A stretch of DNA of 64,000 bases from Arcanobacterium_A hippocoleae (GTDB lineage: Bacteria > Actinomycetota > Actinomycetes > Actinomycetales > Actinomycetaceae). The stretch covers positions 1,302,001 through 1,366,000 of the forward strand of contig NZ_JAVDUJ010000001.1 of the NCBI RefSeq assembly GCF_031456295.1, read 5' to 3'. This document shows positions 17,865-27,898 of the stretch, one piece after another; the stretch's first letter is position 1, and each line of letters begins with the position of its first letter. The notes below the pieces were generated by a model. That model was not told the DNA's origin, did no database searches, and saw only the letters and a program-made list of their open reading frames with translations. The translations under genes and the position numbers were made by a program.

Positions 17865-20393
17865 TTATTGAACTGCTGATTCAATCTCAGCCTGGCTCAT
17901 CGGTTTGCCACGCCGTCCGCCACGTACCGAACGGTAAATACCGTAAATTAAAATGAGCGCAAAAAATCCGCCAAGGATCATCGTGCCGGTACTTTCCCAA
18001 TTTGCACGGATCCGCATCGGAAGGATGCTCGGAGTGCCAATTTCCATACCGGCAGAATCGAGAATTTTCAGTTTTACCTTAATATTGCCAGACCCGCGAG
18101 CCGTCAGCGGGATCCCGACACTCTGCACTTGTTTCGGCTGTAATTGCACGCGAACCGTCTGATTGCTTTTCAACCGCAAATCAGGCGAAACTAAATCAAT
18201 TTGTACTTGCGCTGGAAAATTAAAATTATTACGTACTTTTACTGGTAAAGAAGAACTTTCCGAAATCATATTGATGGGGGAGCTCGGCTCAAAACTCAAA
18301 TTCTGCGAAAAAAGTGCCGGATTGAATAGCTCTTGCAAATATTTTGCACGCGCACGCGGATTTTCCCGCCAAGAAGTAGCCAGTGCAGTGAGCGCGGACG
18401 CTTTTGCTAAATCGGTAAATTCAGGCGTTGCTGGAAAAATTTTCGTATCGCTGACGAAACGCGCTGCGGCATCTGAAAGATGTGCTATTTCCTGCGCAGA
18501 AATCAGCGGCTGAGCGGCAGGCTTTGAATCCTTTTCAGGAGCCGCTTGAACAGGATCCCGCCAAGGAAGATCACGTATTGGCGGATCCTGCTTGATTATT
18601 CCAGATACAGAGGTGGCGCTAAGCCACGGTGCTGCGGTGAGTGACTTTAATATTTCAGCTAATTTTTCTTGTTTTCCGTCTGCTGCCACCGAGTTTGCGA
18701 GTTGGCGCGGAATCTGAATCAGAAGTGGACGTGACAGGTTTGGAGCTTCATTGAAGTAGACGGCAGAAAGTGCCACCGCAAGTGGTTCCCGATCGCTGCG
18801 ATCCAACTCGATCCCAGCGGTATCTTGATAGGTGGTGAGACGGCCAGATAGTGCATGAGAAATCTGATCGTGGCTGAAGAGCAGCGTGAACTCGGTAGCT
18901 TTTTTATCGGCATGCTCCTTCGCTCCGGGAAGCGAAATCTTCCGGGTAGCTTCTTGCGTGTAGAAAAATTCGCCCGCAATTTCACGTTGCGCTCCGGACA
19001 CAATTGCCGTGTACACATTCTCCTGCGCAAGCATCCTGAGCAGGGTAGCGCTCGGCAAATCTTGCAAAAGTGCAATTTGCCGAACGTCTGCTCTTTTTCC
19101 AGCACTACTCTGAGCTTGAGATTGCTGCAATGATTGCAGGCGGAAAGCCAATGCATCATGAGCTAAATCTGGTTGGTTTGCAAGAAAAAGTGCGGCTAGA
19201 TCAGCGTCAGCATACGGCAGGAAGAGCTGTTGTAAATGTTGTGTATGCTGCAAGAATTTTTGCACTTGCTTATTTGCGAGCAAAGCAGAATCAAGAAAAG
19301 CCGTCACCCCAGGGAAATCGAGACTACTAATGGTTTTTTGTAAACTTTCTGAAATTTCCCGTGGCAGATACGCGCGTAATATTTCTAAATCTGCTTGCGC
19401 AGAACGCGTTGGATCTGCCGCATCTTGCGGAGGCGAAAGCTGCTGATCGGAATCTTTAGCAGCTCCGGAAGGTTGTTTCGATTCACTCTTGAGATCTTCA
19501 GCAGGGGGCGCATCTTGATTTTGCGGTGTGGAATCACTACCTGCCACCGTGGATCCCGCATTCGCAACAGCAGTTGATTGCTGATCGGGATCTGGCGCAT
19601 CTGCTTCGCGCAGATGCTGTGACGGAGCAGGAAACTTTGTGCTGAGTAAATCAGCCGGAGAAGTTTTTTGGGAAAGCTGTGCAGGGCTAAGAATCACAGG
19701 ATACGAGATGGCTACCGGCATTGGCGTAACACTTTTTTCAGCTGTAACCACCGTCACAGAGCGGTCGCAGATGGATTTCAGATCTTTCGCTGCGTGATCG
19801 CGAGCGGCAAATTCCGGGATCGCGCACGCCTCAATTCCGCGCGGACCCCACCCAAATTCGTTGCGTGACCAGGAAATTTCAGCAGCAGGTATGCGCACCT
19901 CAATACGCTTAGTTTCGCCAGCTGGAACCGTCATTTTTACCGGATAGGTAGATAGTGGGTGAGCAGCAATATCGCCGCGCATCCAGTAATAAAGCAAATA
20001 TTGCGAATTGGCGACGGTATTTTGTGCATTGACGGCAATCTGGGAAATTGGCAAGGGTTCTTTCGTGCCGTTTGCAATCTCGAAAGTGAATCTGAGATCC
20101 GCAGCTGGAGCCAACCAAGGTGCAGCAAAATGAGATATTTCTCCAGTAATTTCACCGGGCGCAACTTCCAGATGTGCGTTTTGGCTGGTGGGCGCAGTTT
20201 GCTTGGCAGGAGCAGCAGAAGTAGCTGCACCCGCCGCTGGAAGTGCAAAAAATTGCCCAAAAAGTACTGCGATTCCCGTAAAAAGCGCACTCAAAAAAGC
20301 CAAGCAGGAGCGAATTTTCTGCTGCTTGTTGGCGGCATGATCTCTGCGTTGAATGCTCGTAGCTTGCTCCTTACTGAAAATCAAATCTTGCAA
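17865..20393 (-). CDS. DUF6049 family secreted, membrane-anchored protein
   Basis: 842-residue protein matching the position and architecture of mycobacterial Rv3909 (DUF6049). The N-terminus has a signal/anchor helix (CLAFLSALFTGIAVLFGQFF, residues about 30-50) ending in an Ala-rich cleavage region. The large external part includes a low-complexity Ser/Gln/Asp/Pro segment near 260-335. The C-terminus has a membrane helix (MILGGFFALILIYGIY) followed by a short basic tail. Two beta-sandwich-like segments flank the middle. The start is probably TTG 20393. The function is unknown; conservation next to the pseudokinase/MurJ locus suggests a cell-envelope role. It is 84 bases downstream of the NUDIX gene. 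Confidence 0.8.
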   Translation of the reverse strand: MQDLIFSKEQATSIQRRDHAANKQQKIRSCLAFLSALFTGIAVLFGQFFALPAAGAATSAAPAKQTAPTSQNAHLEVAPGEITGEISHFAAPWLAPAADLRFTFEIANGTKEPLPISQIAVNAQNTVANSQYLLYYWMRGDIAAHPLSTYPVKMTVPAGETKRIEVRIPAAEISWSRNEFGWGPRGIEACAIPEFAARDHAAKDLKSICDRSVTVVTAEKSVTPMPVAISYPVILSPAQLSQKTSPADLLSTKFPAPSQHLREADAPDPDQQSTAVANAGSTVAGSDSTPQNQDAPPAEDLKSESKQPSGAAKDSDQQLSPPQDAADPTRSAQADLEILRAYLPREISESLQKTISSLDFPGVTAFLDSALLANKQVQKFLQHTQHLQQLFLPYADADLAALFLANQPDLAHDALAFRLQSLQQSQAQSSAGKRADVRQIALLQDLPSATLLRMLAQENVYTAIVSGAQREIAGEFFYTQEATRKISLPGAKEHADKKATEFTLLFSHDQISHALSGRLTTYQDTAGIELDRSDREPLAVALSAVYFNEAPNLSRPLLIQIPRQLANSVAADGKQEKLAEILKSLTAAPWLSATSVSGIIKQDPPIRDLPWRDPVQAAPEKDSKPAAQPLISAQEIAHLSDAAARFVSDTKIFPATPEFTDLAKASALTALATSWRENPRARAKYLQELFNPALFSQNLSFEPSSPINMISESSSLPVKVRNNFNFPAQVQIDLVSPDLRLKSNQTVRVQLQPKQVQSVGIPLTARGSGNIKVKLKILDSAGMEIGTPSILPMRIRANWESTGTMILGGFFALILIYGIYRSVRGGRRGKPMSQAEIESAVQ

Positions 20394-20477
20394 TTATACT
20401 TGTGGTTTATCTTCCGGCAAGGCAATCGAGTAATGCCGAAGTGGCAGCTACACTGCCCGGGAATGACCATCTTGCCG

Positions 20478-21125
20478 TCATCTACCTGAATTATAGTCTG
20501 GATTGGGATCATTCCGGCGCTGCCGATATCCCGGATAAATTCTCCGCTTCTGCGGAGTTTGCAAAGGTGTGTGCGGAGACGGCTGGGTAACACCTGGTTG
20601 TAAAATCTCGTGGGCGATATTTACGATGCGGCGCTCGTTAGCATAGGCTAATTGCCTGCTGACTAAATCTATCCGCACCCAGGAAACATTTTCCGCCTCA
20701 TGATCGGGATCGTTTTCGACCGTCAGCTCACCGCTTAATGCTTCCAGTAAAAAGTGGTGCACAACTTTATGAATCCGCGTGGTATCTCCGGAAAACCAGT
20801 AATCGATCGAAGCGAGATGGCGTAATACTCGCCCATGAATCCCCGTCTCTTCACGCACTTCACGCACAGCGGCTTGTTCTGCCGTCTCTTGCCCTTCCAG
20901 GTGCCCTTTCGGCAGGCACCATTCAAGCCTGCCCCCACGATTTCTGCGTGCAATTACAGCTACATAGGCTTGACCATCTTGCACCTGCACGACTACGCCA
21001 CCGGCAGAAGTCTCGTTAGAAATCGGCAGGTTACTGCGCCGATAATAAGTACGTGCGCTAGCGGCGCGTTTCACATAATGTGGACCACCGCTCCTGCCGC
21101 GAAAAGGTTTTGGTCTTTCTTGCAT
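20478..21125 (-). CDS. NUDIX hydrolase (MutT4-like)
   Basis: 215-residue NUDIX protein with a perfect box: GHLEGQETAEQAAVREVREE followed by TGI, matching GX5EX7REUXEEXGU. NUDIX enzymes hydrolyse nucleoside diphosphates linked to another group. It is the positional homologue of mycobacterial mutT4 (Rv3908), divergent from pcnA with 67 bases between. The N-terminus (residues 1-33) and the C-terminal Pro/Arg/Asn tail are variable and basic. The substrate is unknown. Confidence 0.9.
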   Translation of the reverse strand: MQERPKPFRGRSGGPHYVKRAASARTYYRRSNLPISNETSAGGVVVQVQDGQAYVAVIARRNRGGRLEWCLPKGHLEGQETAEQAAVREVREETGIHGRVLRHLASIDYWFSGDTTRIHKVVHHFLLEALSGELTVENDPDHEAENVSWVRIDLVSRQLAYANERRIVNIAHEILQPGVTQPSPHTPLQTPQKRRIYPGYRQRRNDPNPDYNSGR

Positions 21126-21192
21126 TGTAAGTCTGGTAGTGATTTCGGCTTGAAGAAGTGCTTCATGATCCGAAACGTGGCACTCTTAGAGG

Positions 21193-22686
21193 GTGACGAA
21201 TTCTGATCTATTTACACTTTCTCCTAGCACTGACGGAGACGCTAGCCGCAACCAGCGCGCTCGGATGCTTGCTCAGGGGCACCAAACCCTCAGCTCGCTT
21301 CCACAAGCAATTCTTGAACTAGCTTCTATTTTCGCACGTTCTGGCGAAGAATTGGCATTGGTTGGGGGCCCAGTTCGTGATGCTTTTCTCGGGATGCCGA
21401 TCCATGACTTTGATTTCACCACTTCCGCGCATCCGGAAAAGACCCAAGAATTGCTTGATTCTTGGGGTGGAAGTGTCTGGGATATTGGGAAAGCGTTCGG
21501 CACGATCGGTGGTGCACGTGACGGCTTAGTGGTGGAAATTACCACATATCGAGATGAACATTATGAGCCTGATTCGCGTAAACCAGAAGTGAATTATGGA
21601 AAGGATCTGGCGGGTGATTTAACTCGCCGTGATTTCACCGTCAACGCGATGGCTGTGCGTTTGCCGCAACTTGAATTAGTTGATCCATGCGGAGGACTCG
21701 CTGATCTTGTGGCTGGCGTACTGGAAACTCCTGCGCCTGCGACGCAGTCTTTTGCTGATGATCCGTTGCGGATCATGCGCGCAGCAAGATTTGCGGCACA
21801 GCTTGGTTTTGACGTCTCTGAGCGGGTGATGGCAGCAATGGTAAGTGAGGCAGAGCGCCTCAAGATCGTTTCGGTAGAGCGGATCCAAGCAGAGTTGAAG
21901 CGGCTGATAATTTCGCCGTATCCGCGCCGGGGGATCGAGTTGCTTGTAGCGACGGATGTAATGGGATATGTGCTTCCTGAATTTGCCGCACTGCGGGAAA
22001 CGGTTGATGAGCACGGCCGTCATAAGGATGTATACGAACACACTCTTACCGTGTTGGATCAGGCAATTGATTTAGAAACAGATGCTGACGGTGAAGTCCC
22101 GAAACCGGATTTCGTGCTCCGTTTTGCCGCGCTAATGCATGATATCGGCAAGCCTGCTACGCGTCGCTTTGAGCCAAACGGTACCGTCTCTTTCCATGCT
22201 CATGATGTGGTAGGGGCACGGATCACGAAAAAACGAATGAATGCACTACGTTTTGATAAGCAAACCACGAAGGATGTGAGCCGGCTTGTCGAAATGCATT
22301 TACGTTTTCATGGCTATGGTGAGCAGGTTTGGACAGATAGCGCAGTGCGGCGATATGTGACAGATGCTGGACCATTGCTTTCGCGCCTGAATCGGCTCAC
22401 CCGCGCGGATTGCACGACCCGCAATAAGCGGCGGGCGCGGATCTTACAAGCAAGTATGGATGATTTGGAAGCACGCGTGAAAATGCTGCAAGCGCAGGAA
22501 GAAATCGCAGCTATCCGTCCTGATCTTGACGGCGGAGAAATCATGGAGTTGCTGGGTTTGCGGCCGGGGCGAGAGGTTGGAATTGCCCGTCAATACTTAT
22601 TAGATTTACGACTGGAAGAAGGACCACTGGGAAAGCAGGAGGCTGCAAGGCGGCTGCAACAGTGGTGGGCAGAGCGTGAAACTTAA
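21193..22686 (+). CDS. pcnA: CCA tRNA nucleotidyltransferase with HD domain
   Basis: Class II nucleotidyltransferase that adds or repairs the 3' CCA of tRNAs. Head-domain motifs are LVGGPVRDAFLG and the carboxylate pair in HDFDFTTSA; RRDFTVNAMA and DDPLRIMRAARFAAQLGF follow. A C-terminal HD phosphohydrolase domain shows FAALMHDIGKPATRRF. 497 residues is usual for actinobacterial proteins named PcnA/Cca. The start is uncertain: GTG 21193 has GAGG directly against it, while ATG 21265 (MLAQGHQTLSSLPQ) would remove 24 poorly conserved residues. tRNA genes in this window do not encode CCA, so the enzyme is needed. Confidence 0.94.
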   Translation: MTNSDLFTLSPSTDGDASRNQRARMLAQGHQTLSSLPQAILELASIFARSGEELALVGGPVRDAFLGMPIHDFDFTTSAHPEKTQELLDSWGGSVWDIGKAFGTIGGARDGLVVEITTYRDEHYEPDSRKPEVNYGKDLAGDLTRRDFTVNAMAVRLPQLELVDPCGGLADLVAGVLETPAPATQSFADDPLRIMRAARFAAQLGFDVSERVMAAMVSEAERLKIVSVERIQAELKRLIISPYPRRGIELLVATDVMGYVLPEFAALRETVDEHGRHKDVYEHTLTVLDQAIDLETDADGEVPKPDFVLRFAALMHDIGKPATRRFEPNGTVSFHAHDVVGARITKKRMNALRFDKQTTKDVSRLVEMHLRFHGYGEQVWTDSAVRRYVTDAGPLLSRLNRLTRADCTTRNKRRARILQASMDDLEARVKMLQAQEEIAAIRPDLDGGEIMELLGLRPGREVGIARQYLLDLRLEEGPLGKQEAARRLQQWWAERET

Positions 22687-22757
22687 ACATTGGTGCGAAG
22701 GATCAACGGATTTGCTGCAAAATGTGCGAAAATTAGAGCAGTTCGAGAGGAGTGAAA

Positions 22758-24161
22758 ATGGCGGAATCGAGCGAAAATCCTACACTTCAGGAAATTAGTG
22801 GAAATTCTCAGGATGCAAGTAAGTTACTTGCCGCGAAAGCAGCTGAGAGCGCTCCGCGCGTGGTTGGTACCGAAAATGATGAGCATCTTGACGGGCGGGC
22901 GCCTACGGGCTTGATGGTGCTTGCGATTTTCTCATTGCTGACGATTTCTCTTGCTGGATTTCACTATATTGAGAGTGTTTTTACGCCAATTTTTCTTGCA
23001 CTTACGCTCGTATTGGCATTCCGCCCAATTGGGCGCGCGCTGATCAAACGCGGAGTGCCTGGCTGGATCGCGATGCTTGCCACTTTCGTAACGCTGATAG
23101 TGGTGTTTATCGGGATAGTTTCGGTGACGGTATGGGCGCTTACGCCTGTGCCTGAAACACTCCTGAATTATTCGGGAAGATTTCAGGAAACTATTGATCA
23201 AGCGATTAATTTTGCAAGTCAATTTGGGATCAAGACCAAAGATTTTTCAAATTTCTTAAATGATCTGAACTATAACTCGCTGATTTCCTGGGCCTGGAGT
23301 CTGGTTGATTCGCTCTCTTCGATTGGCGGGTTGATCGCTGTCGTTGTAATTTCACTTTTCTTTATCACTCTTGATACTGTCCGGCTTGAAGTGCGTTCGC
23401 GGGTGGCGCGCAAGAGTCATTCAAATCTCGCAATTGCTTTGGCAGGTTTTGAAAAGCGAGTCCGGGCATACTGGATCATTTCCACGATATTTGGTTTGAT
23501 CGTGGCGATAATTGACGTATTCGCCCTGCAATTTATTGGAATTCCGCTGGCCTGGACCTGGGGGATGTGGGCTTTTATTACGAACTATATTCCGAATATC
23601 GGTTTTGTGATTGGCGTGCTACCGCCAATGCTGATGGCATTGCTTGATCAGGGATGGCAGGCGATGATTTGGGTTGCGGTGCTCTATACCGTCATTAATG
23701 TCGTGTTCCAATCTTTTATTCAGCCGAAGTTTACTGGTGATGTGGTGGGGCTTTCGCCGTCTGTCACTTTTATTTCCTTAATTATTTGGACGGTGATTGT
23801 GGGGCTGCTTGGTTCGATCCTTGCTGTTCCGTTAACCCTCTTCATGAAGGCGTTGTTGATTGATTCAGATCCCCGCACACGGTGGCTAGACGTCTACTTT
23901 GTATCTGAGAAGGATACGCGGAAAAGAGAAGCTGCTGGCTGGTATGACGTTGAACATGCGCCGATGGAAGAAGAAATTGCAGCAACGGTACCAGGAGCTG
24001 CGGGTACGAGAGTGCAGAATTTGCCGCTTTTCCACAGGCAAGGACGGCCATTGCACGGTTTGACGCGAAAGATTAAGCGCACGGCAAAGAATCAGTACAA
24101 AGCAAAGGCAAATAAGTATGCCAAAGTGCAACGTATCGTAAAATCTGCGAAAAAGAAATAA
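22758..24161 (+). CDS. AI-2E family transporter (PerM/YtvI type)
   Basis: 467-residue polytopic membrane protein of the AI-2 exporter/PerM family. Hydrophobic helices lie near residues 50-100 (two to three), 140-165 and 190-215, with a final cluster between 230 and 365 (including TWGMWAFITNYIPNIGFVIG, the family's most conserved segment). The C-terminal 100 residues are cytoplasmic and strongly basic. The ATG at 22758 follows AGAGGAG by five bases. The substrate is unknown; family names imply autoinducer-2 export, sodium/proton antiport or other roles. It is nine bases from the next gene, so both are likely one operon. Confidence 0.88.
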   Translation: MAESSENPTLQEISGNSQDASKLLAAKAAESAPRVVGTENDEHLDGRAPTGLMVLAIFSLLTISLAGFHYIESVFTPIFLALTLVLAFRPIGRALIKRGVPGWIAMLATFVTLIVVFIGIVSVTVWALTPVPETLLNYSGRFQETIDQAINFASQFGIKTKDFSNFLNDLNYNSLISWAWSLVDSLSSIGGLIAVVVISLFFITLDTVRLEVRSRVARKSHSNLAIALAGFEKRVRAYWIISTIFGLIVAIIDVFALQFIGIPLAWTWGMWAFITNYIPNIGFVIGVLPPMLMALLDQGWQAMIWVAVLYTVINVVFQSFIQPKFTGDVVGLSPSVTFISLIIWTVIVGLLGSILAVPLTLFMKALLIDSDPRTRWLDVYFVSEKDTRKREAAGWYDVEHAPMEEEIAATVPGAAGTRVQNLPLFHRQGRPLHGLTRKIKRTAKNQYKAKANKYAKVQRIVKSAKKK

Positions 24162-24170
24162 GGATCTGTA

Positions 24171-26369
24171 ATGACGAAAGCAGCCAGGCAAAACAGAAAA
24201 CAGCCGACGCGGCCAAAAAAGCGAAAAATTGATTATCCGCGTGCCGGGAAGGGACGGGTGCGGCGTTGGTTGCCAAGTTGGCGCGTGGTTGTAGGTTCGT
24301 TCATGCTGCTTTTCGCGCTGGGGATCGGGATGTTTTTCGGGCTTTATGTGAGCACTACCGTGCCGGAGCCAGCAGATTTTGCGATCGCGCAAACCACTAC
24401 CGTCTATTATGATGACGGAAAAACTGAACTTGGTACACTTTCGGATGTGAATCGCTCGGTGATTCCAGCTGAGCAGATCCCTGCGGTGATGAAGAATGCC
24501 GTTGTTGCTTCGGAAGATCGTTCTTTCTATCAAAATAACGGGATTTCTCCGAAGGGAATCATTCGCGCATTGTGGAATAATCTTACTGGCGGTTCCAGGC
24601 AAGGGGGTTCCACGCTGACCCAGCAGTATGCTGAACGATATTATTTAGGGACTACAACTTCGCTTTTCGGGAAAGCGCGCGAAGCGATCTTGGCATTGAA
24701 AATTGACCAGTCGCAAAGTAAAGAAGAAATTCTCGCAAACTATTTGAATACGATTTATTTTGGTCGCGGAGCGTATGGGATTGAGGCTGCAGCACAAGCG
24801 TATTTCGGTGTGCCAGCGAAAGATTTAACGTTGGAGCAGGCCGCATTGCTTACCGCGGTGATTCCAGCACCGAGTGCCTGGGATCCTGCCGTCAATCCTG
24901 AAAAAGCGCGGCAGCGATATACGCGGGTCTTGAAATTAATGGCAGAAGATGAATGGATCAAGCCCGCAGAGCGTGATCAGGCATTGGCTATATTCCCAGA
25001 TACGATCAAACAAAAAACTGCGAATACGCTTGCTGGCACGAATGGGTATTTACTGCAGACGGTGAAAGCTGAGTTGCTGAATCAGGCTGGCTTTACGGAG
25101 GATCAGGTAGCTAACGGCGGATATAAAATTGTGAGTACTTTTAATAAGGAAAAGCAAGATCTGTTGGTGCAGGCTGTAAATGCGCTGCCACAAGACCGCC
25201 CGGCAAATAATCGGGTGGGTGCATATTCGATGAATCCCCAAAATGGTGAGGTTTATGCGCTTTACGGTGGGAAAGATTATCTGGTGCAACAGCAAAATGA
25301 CGCTACGCAATCGCGGGCGCAGGCAGGCTCGACTTTTAAGATTTTCACGCTCGTAGGTGCGATTGAAAAAGATGTGCCGATGCATCAGAAATTCCCTGCA
25401 CCGGGAACGATGCGTGTGCCTGGTACAGATCTTGAGTTTTCTAATGACTCTTTGATTAATTATGGTGCGCTCGATTTGGTGGGGATGACGCGGACATCGG
25501 CGAATACTCCATATATTAATCTCAACTTGGAAATCGGGGCGAGTACCACTGCTGAGACTGCCGTGAAAATGGGGATCCCGCAAGATGCGCCGGGTTTGGA
25601 TGCAAATATCGGAAATGTCCTTGGATCCACGTCAGTGACGGCAAAACAAATGGCGCAGGCATATGGTGTAGTGGCTGCTGGCGGAAAATTACACCAGGCG
25701 CATACTGTGCGGACGGTGGAAAATTCGAGTGGGGCAAATATTTATACGGGAAATACCTCTGGAAAGCAAGTGATCAAGCAAGATACTGCGACTCTTGCCA
25801 CGCACGCATTCCGTTCAGTGGTATCTTCCGGATCGGCCGTCGCAAAGCGGATCGGCGTGCCAAAAGGGCGCGAATATGCAGGAAAATCTGGCACATCTTC
25901 TGGTCCGGTTTCGGGGTGGTTTATCGGCTATACGCCGCAAATGGTGACGGCTGTGAATATGTTCCAAAGCGGAGAAAACGGTGCAGAAGAAAAACTTACC
26001 CCATTTGGCGGGGTACGGACGGTATACGGCGTGACTTTCCCCTTAGAAATTTGGTGGGATTATACGAAGCCGGCGTTGCTGAACGCGGAGCGTTTGAAAT
26101 TCCCAGATCCAGCGAAATTACTTGCACTACAATCACCGCCACCAGTTGCGCCGAAGCCTTCCGAAACGGAAAAACCGGCTGAGGAGCAAGTTGAGCAACC
26201 GCGCGGGGAGCAGCCAGGAGTAGAAGCGCCTGCAGGAAATAGTGGAACGCAATCTGGGCAAGAAGGTACTACTGGTAATGCTCCTGCACCACAGCCACCA
26301 GCAGACGGTGGGCAGCCAGGTGTTGCTGGTGAGCCAGATCCTGGCGCTGGTGTTTCGGAAGGTGAATAA
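24171..26369 (+). CDS. Class A penicillin-binding protein (transglycosylase/transpeptidase)
   Basis: Bifunctional peptidoglycan synthase of 732 residues. A basic cytoplasmic tail (1-35) is followed by one membrane helix (about 40-61). The GT51 glycosyltransferase domain has EDRSF at 115-119 (catalytic Glu) and GGSTLTQQ at 145-152. The transpeptidase domain has the serine motif STFK at 387-390, TSAN as the SxN motif, and KSGT at 572-575. The C-terminal ~95 residues are Pro/Gly/Glu-rich, outside the cell. It corresponds to PonA-type proteins encoded upstream of rpsF in actinobacteria. Confidence 0.94.
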   Translation: MTKAARQNRKQPTRPKKRKIDYPRAGKGRVRRWLPSWRVVVGSFMLLFALGIGMFFGLYVSTTVPEPADFAIAQTTTVYYDDGKTELGTLSDVNRSVIPAEQIPAVMKNAVVASEDRSFYQNNGISPKGIIRALWNNLTGGSRQGGSTLTQQYAERYYLGTTTSLFGKAREAILALKIDQSQSKEEILANYLNTIYFGRGAYGIEAAAQAYFGVPAKDLTLEQAALLTAVIPAPSAWDPAVNPEKARQRYTRVLKLMAEDEWIKPAERDQALAIFPDTIKQKTANTLAGTNGYLLQTVKAELLNQAGFTEDQVANGGYKIVSTFNKEKQDLLVQAVNALPQDRPANNRVGAYSMNPQNGEVYALYGGKDYLVQQQNDATQSRAQAGSTFKIFTLVGAIEKDVPMHQKFPAPGTMRVPGTDLEFSNDSLINYGALDLVGMTRTSANTPYINLNLEIGASTTAETAVKMGIPQDAPGLDANIGNVLGSTSVTAKQMAQAYGVVAAGGKLHQAHTVRTVENSSGANIYTGNTSGKQVIKQDTATLATHAFRSVVSSGSAVAKRIGVPKGREYAGKSGTSSGPVSGWFIGYTPQMVTAVNMFQSGENGAEEKLTPFGGVRTVYGVTFPLEIWWDYTKPALLNAERLKFPDPAKLLALQSPPPVAPKPSETEKPAEEQVEQPRGEQPGVEAPAGNSGTQSGQEGTTGNAPAPQPPADGGQPGVAGEPDPGAGVSEGE

Positions 26370-26560
26370 TTTATTTCGGCACCCGGCGGATCTTGCACTT
26401 GTTTTAGCTTCGATTGTGCCTTGCAGTAAAGCATTGGCAAGATGTGGCGAAATCCGCACGCAAAAGTGCAGAGTTTTCAGGTAGAATCAAACGGCGTGGT
26501 GCTTTTTCTGGCAAAGATGAAAATAACTTTACAGAAAAACATCCGATGCATAACCCTCCT

Positions 26561-26579
26561 GCCATGGAAATACCATGGC
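26561..26579 (+). promoter_or_regulatory. Leader hairpin before rpsF
   Basis: A 7-bp stem (GCCATGG and CCATGGC) with an AAATA loop lies just ahead of the AAAGGAGG ribosome site of rpsF. Many bacteria autoregulate this operon by an S6:S18-binding leader structure; this hairpin followed by CCG is a possible counterpart, but I cannot match the full motif. Confidence 0.3.
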
Positions 26580-26607
26580 CGCTAGAGACCAAAGGAGGTG
26601 GGTAAAT

Positions 26608-26910
26608 ATGCGTCAGTACGAGATGATGATCATTCTCGATCCAGAAGTAGATGAACGTAATCTCCAATCTTTCCTCGACAAGCTGCTTGCCGTCGTCCCA
26701 AATGAAGGTGGCACGCTAGATCAGGTCGATATTATGGGCAAGCGCCGTCTGGCCTATGAAATCAAGAAGAAGTCTGAAGGCGTGTACGTAGTGGTATACA
26801 TGACCGCTACACCAGCTACCGCTCAGGAACTCGATCGTGTGCTTGGTTTGAATGAAGCAGTGCTTCGCACTAAGCTGCTGCGTTTTGAGCCAGCTCCGGT
26901 AGAGGACTAA
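26608..26910 (+). CDS. rpsF: 30S ribosomal protein S6
   Basis: 100-residue S6 protein (MRQYEMMIILDPEVDERNLQ). The ATG at 26608 has the very strong AAAGGAGG site; a longer frame starting upstream ignores it. It is the first gene of the rpsF-ssb-rpsR-rplI operon. Confidence 0.97.
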   Translation: MRQYEMMIILDPEVDERNLQSFLDKLLAVVPNEGGTLDQVDIMGKRRLAYEIKKKSEGVYVVVYMTATPATAQELDRVLGLNEAVLRTKLLRFEPAPVED

Positions 26911-26939
26911 TCGAAGAAACTGAAGGGAAGCGAAGCAAG

Positions 26940-27473
26940 ATGGCAGGCGAACCAAGTATCACCATCGTCGGGAATCTCACCAGCGATCCAGAGCTGAAGT
27001 ACATTAGCTCCGGGCGTGCCGTTGCGAACTTCACTGTGGCATCCACTCCGCGCACGCTAAACCGTCAAACCAACGAGTGGGAAGACGGTGAAGCAATGTT
27101 TGTGCGGTGTGCAGTTTGGGCACAGTATGCAGAGCACGTGGCAGAGACGTTGACGAAAGGGATGCGCGTAATCGTTACTGGTAAATTGCAGGTGCGTTCG
27201 TACCAGCGGCAGGACGGTTCACAGGGGACCTCGATTGAAATTCAGGTCGAAGAAGTTGGGCCATCTTTGCGTTATGCCACAGCTACCGTGAACCGCACGA
27301 GTGGCGGAAATGCTGGTGGCTATGGTGCAGGTTCCCGTGGTGGATTCAATCAGGGAGGTGGCCAGCCGAACGCTGGCGGAATCTCCTATGACGCTCCGGC
27401 AGGCGGCGCTTATCACGATCCGTGGGCACAAGATCCACAAGGATCATCTTTTGATAATGAACCGCCGTTCTAA
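26940..27473 (+). CDS. ssb: Single-stranded DNA-binding protein
   Basis: 177-residue SSB. The OB-fold occupies residues 1-110 (SITIVGNLTSDPELKYISSG, then WAQYAEHVAETLTKGMRVIV). A Gly/Asn/Gln-rich flexible linker follows and the acidic tip ends NEPPF, the partner-docking tail that recruits repair and replication proteins. It lies between rpsF and rpsR, as in most Gram-positive bacteria. Confidence 0.96.
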   Translation: MAGEPSITIVGNLTSDPELKYISSGRAVANFTVASTPRTLNRQTNEWEDGEAMFVRCAVWAQYAEHVAETLTKGMRVIVTGKLQVRSYQRQDGSQGTSIEIQVEEVGPSLRYATATVNRTSGGNAGGYGAGSRGGFNQGGGQPNAGGISYDAPAGGAYHDPWAQDPQGSSFDNEPPF

Positions 27474-27642
27474 ATGCTGATCAGTTTTCGCAAGTTTCGA
27501 TTTAGATTTACTTGCGGAAACATTAAACGATTGAGCGTTGAGAGAAAAGACTTTCGCCTTTTGCGTGCACTCTTGGAGCAGTGATTCACTATCGCTTACA
27601 AGTTGAGCAGTGCAGAAGGTTTGTGTGAAAGAGGAAAAGAAA

Positions 27643-27879
27643 ATGGCAAAGCCAGTATTGCGCAAGCCAAAGAAGAAGGCCAACCCATTGAAGTCGGCCC
27701 GGGTCGAGAATATCGACTACAAAGATACCGCAACTCTGCGGAAGTTCATTTCCGATCGCGGCAAGATCCGTTCCCGTCGCGTTACCGGAGTAACCGTGCA
27801 GGAGCAGCGTCAGATTGCACGTGCAGTGAAGAATGCACGCGAAATGGCGCTTCTGCCTTACACCAGCTCGAATCGCTGA
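27643..27879 (+). CDS. rpsR: 30S ribosomal protein S18
   Basis: 78-residue S18 (MAKPVLRKPKKKANPLKSAR, IDYKDTATLRKFISDRGKIR, ending TSSNR). The ATG at 27643 follows GAGGA; the frame remains open upstream to 27610 without homology. S18 and S6 bind each other on the ribosome. A cysteine-free, short N-terminus suggests the zinc-independent form. Confidence 0.96.
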   Translation: MAKPVLRKPKKKANPLKSARVENIDYKDTATLRKFISDRGKIRSRRVTGVTVQEQRQIARAVKNAREMALLPYTSSNR

Positions 27880-27898
27880 TAAGGAGGATTGAATAAAT

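Noticed and set aside
20402..20590. Plus-strand frames over the NUDIX-DUF6049 junction
   Set aside because: They lie antisense to supported genes with continuous family homology.
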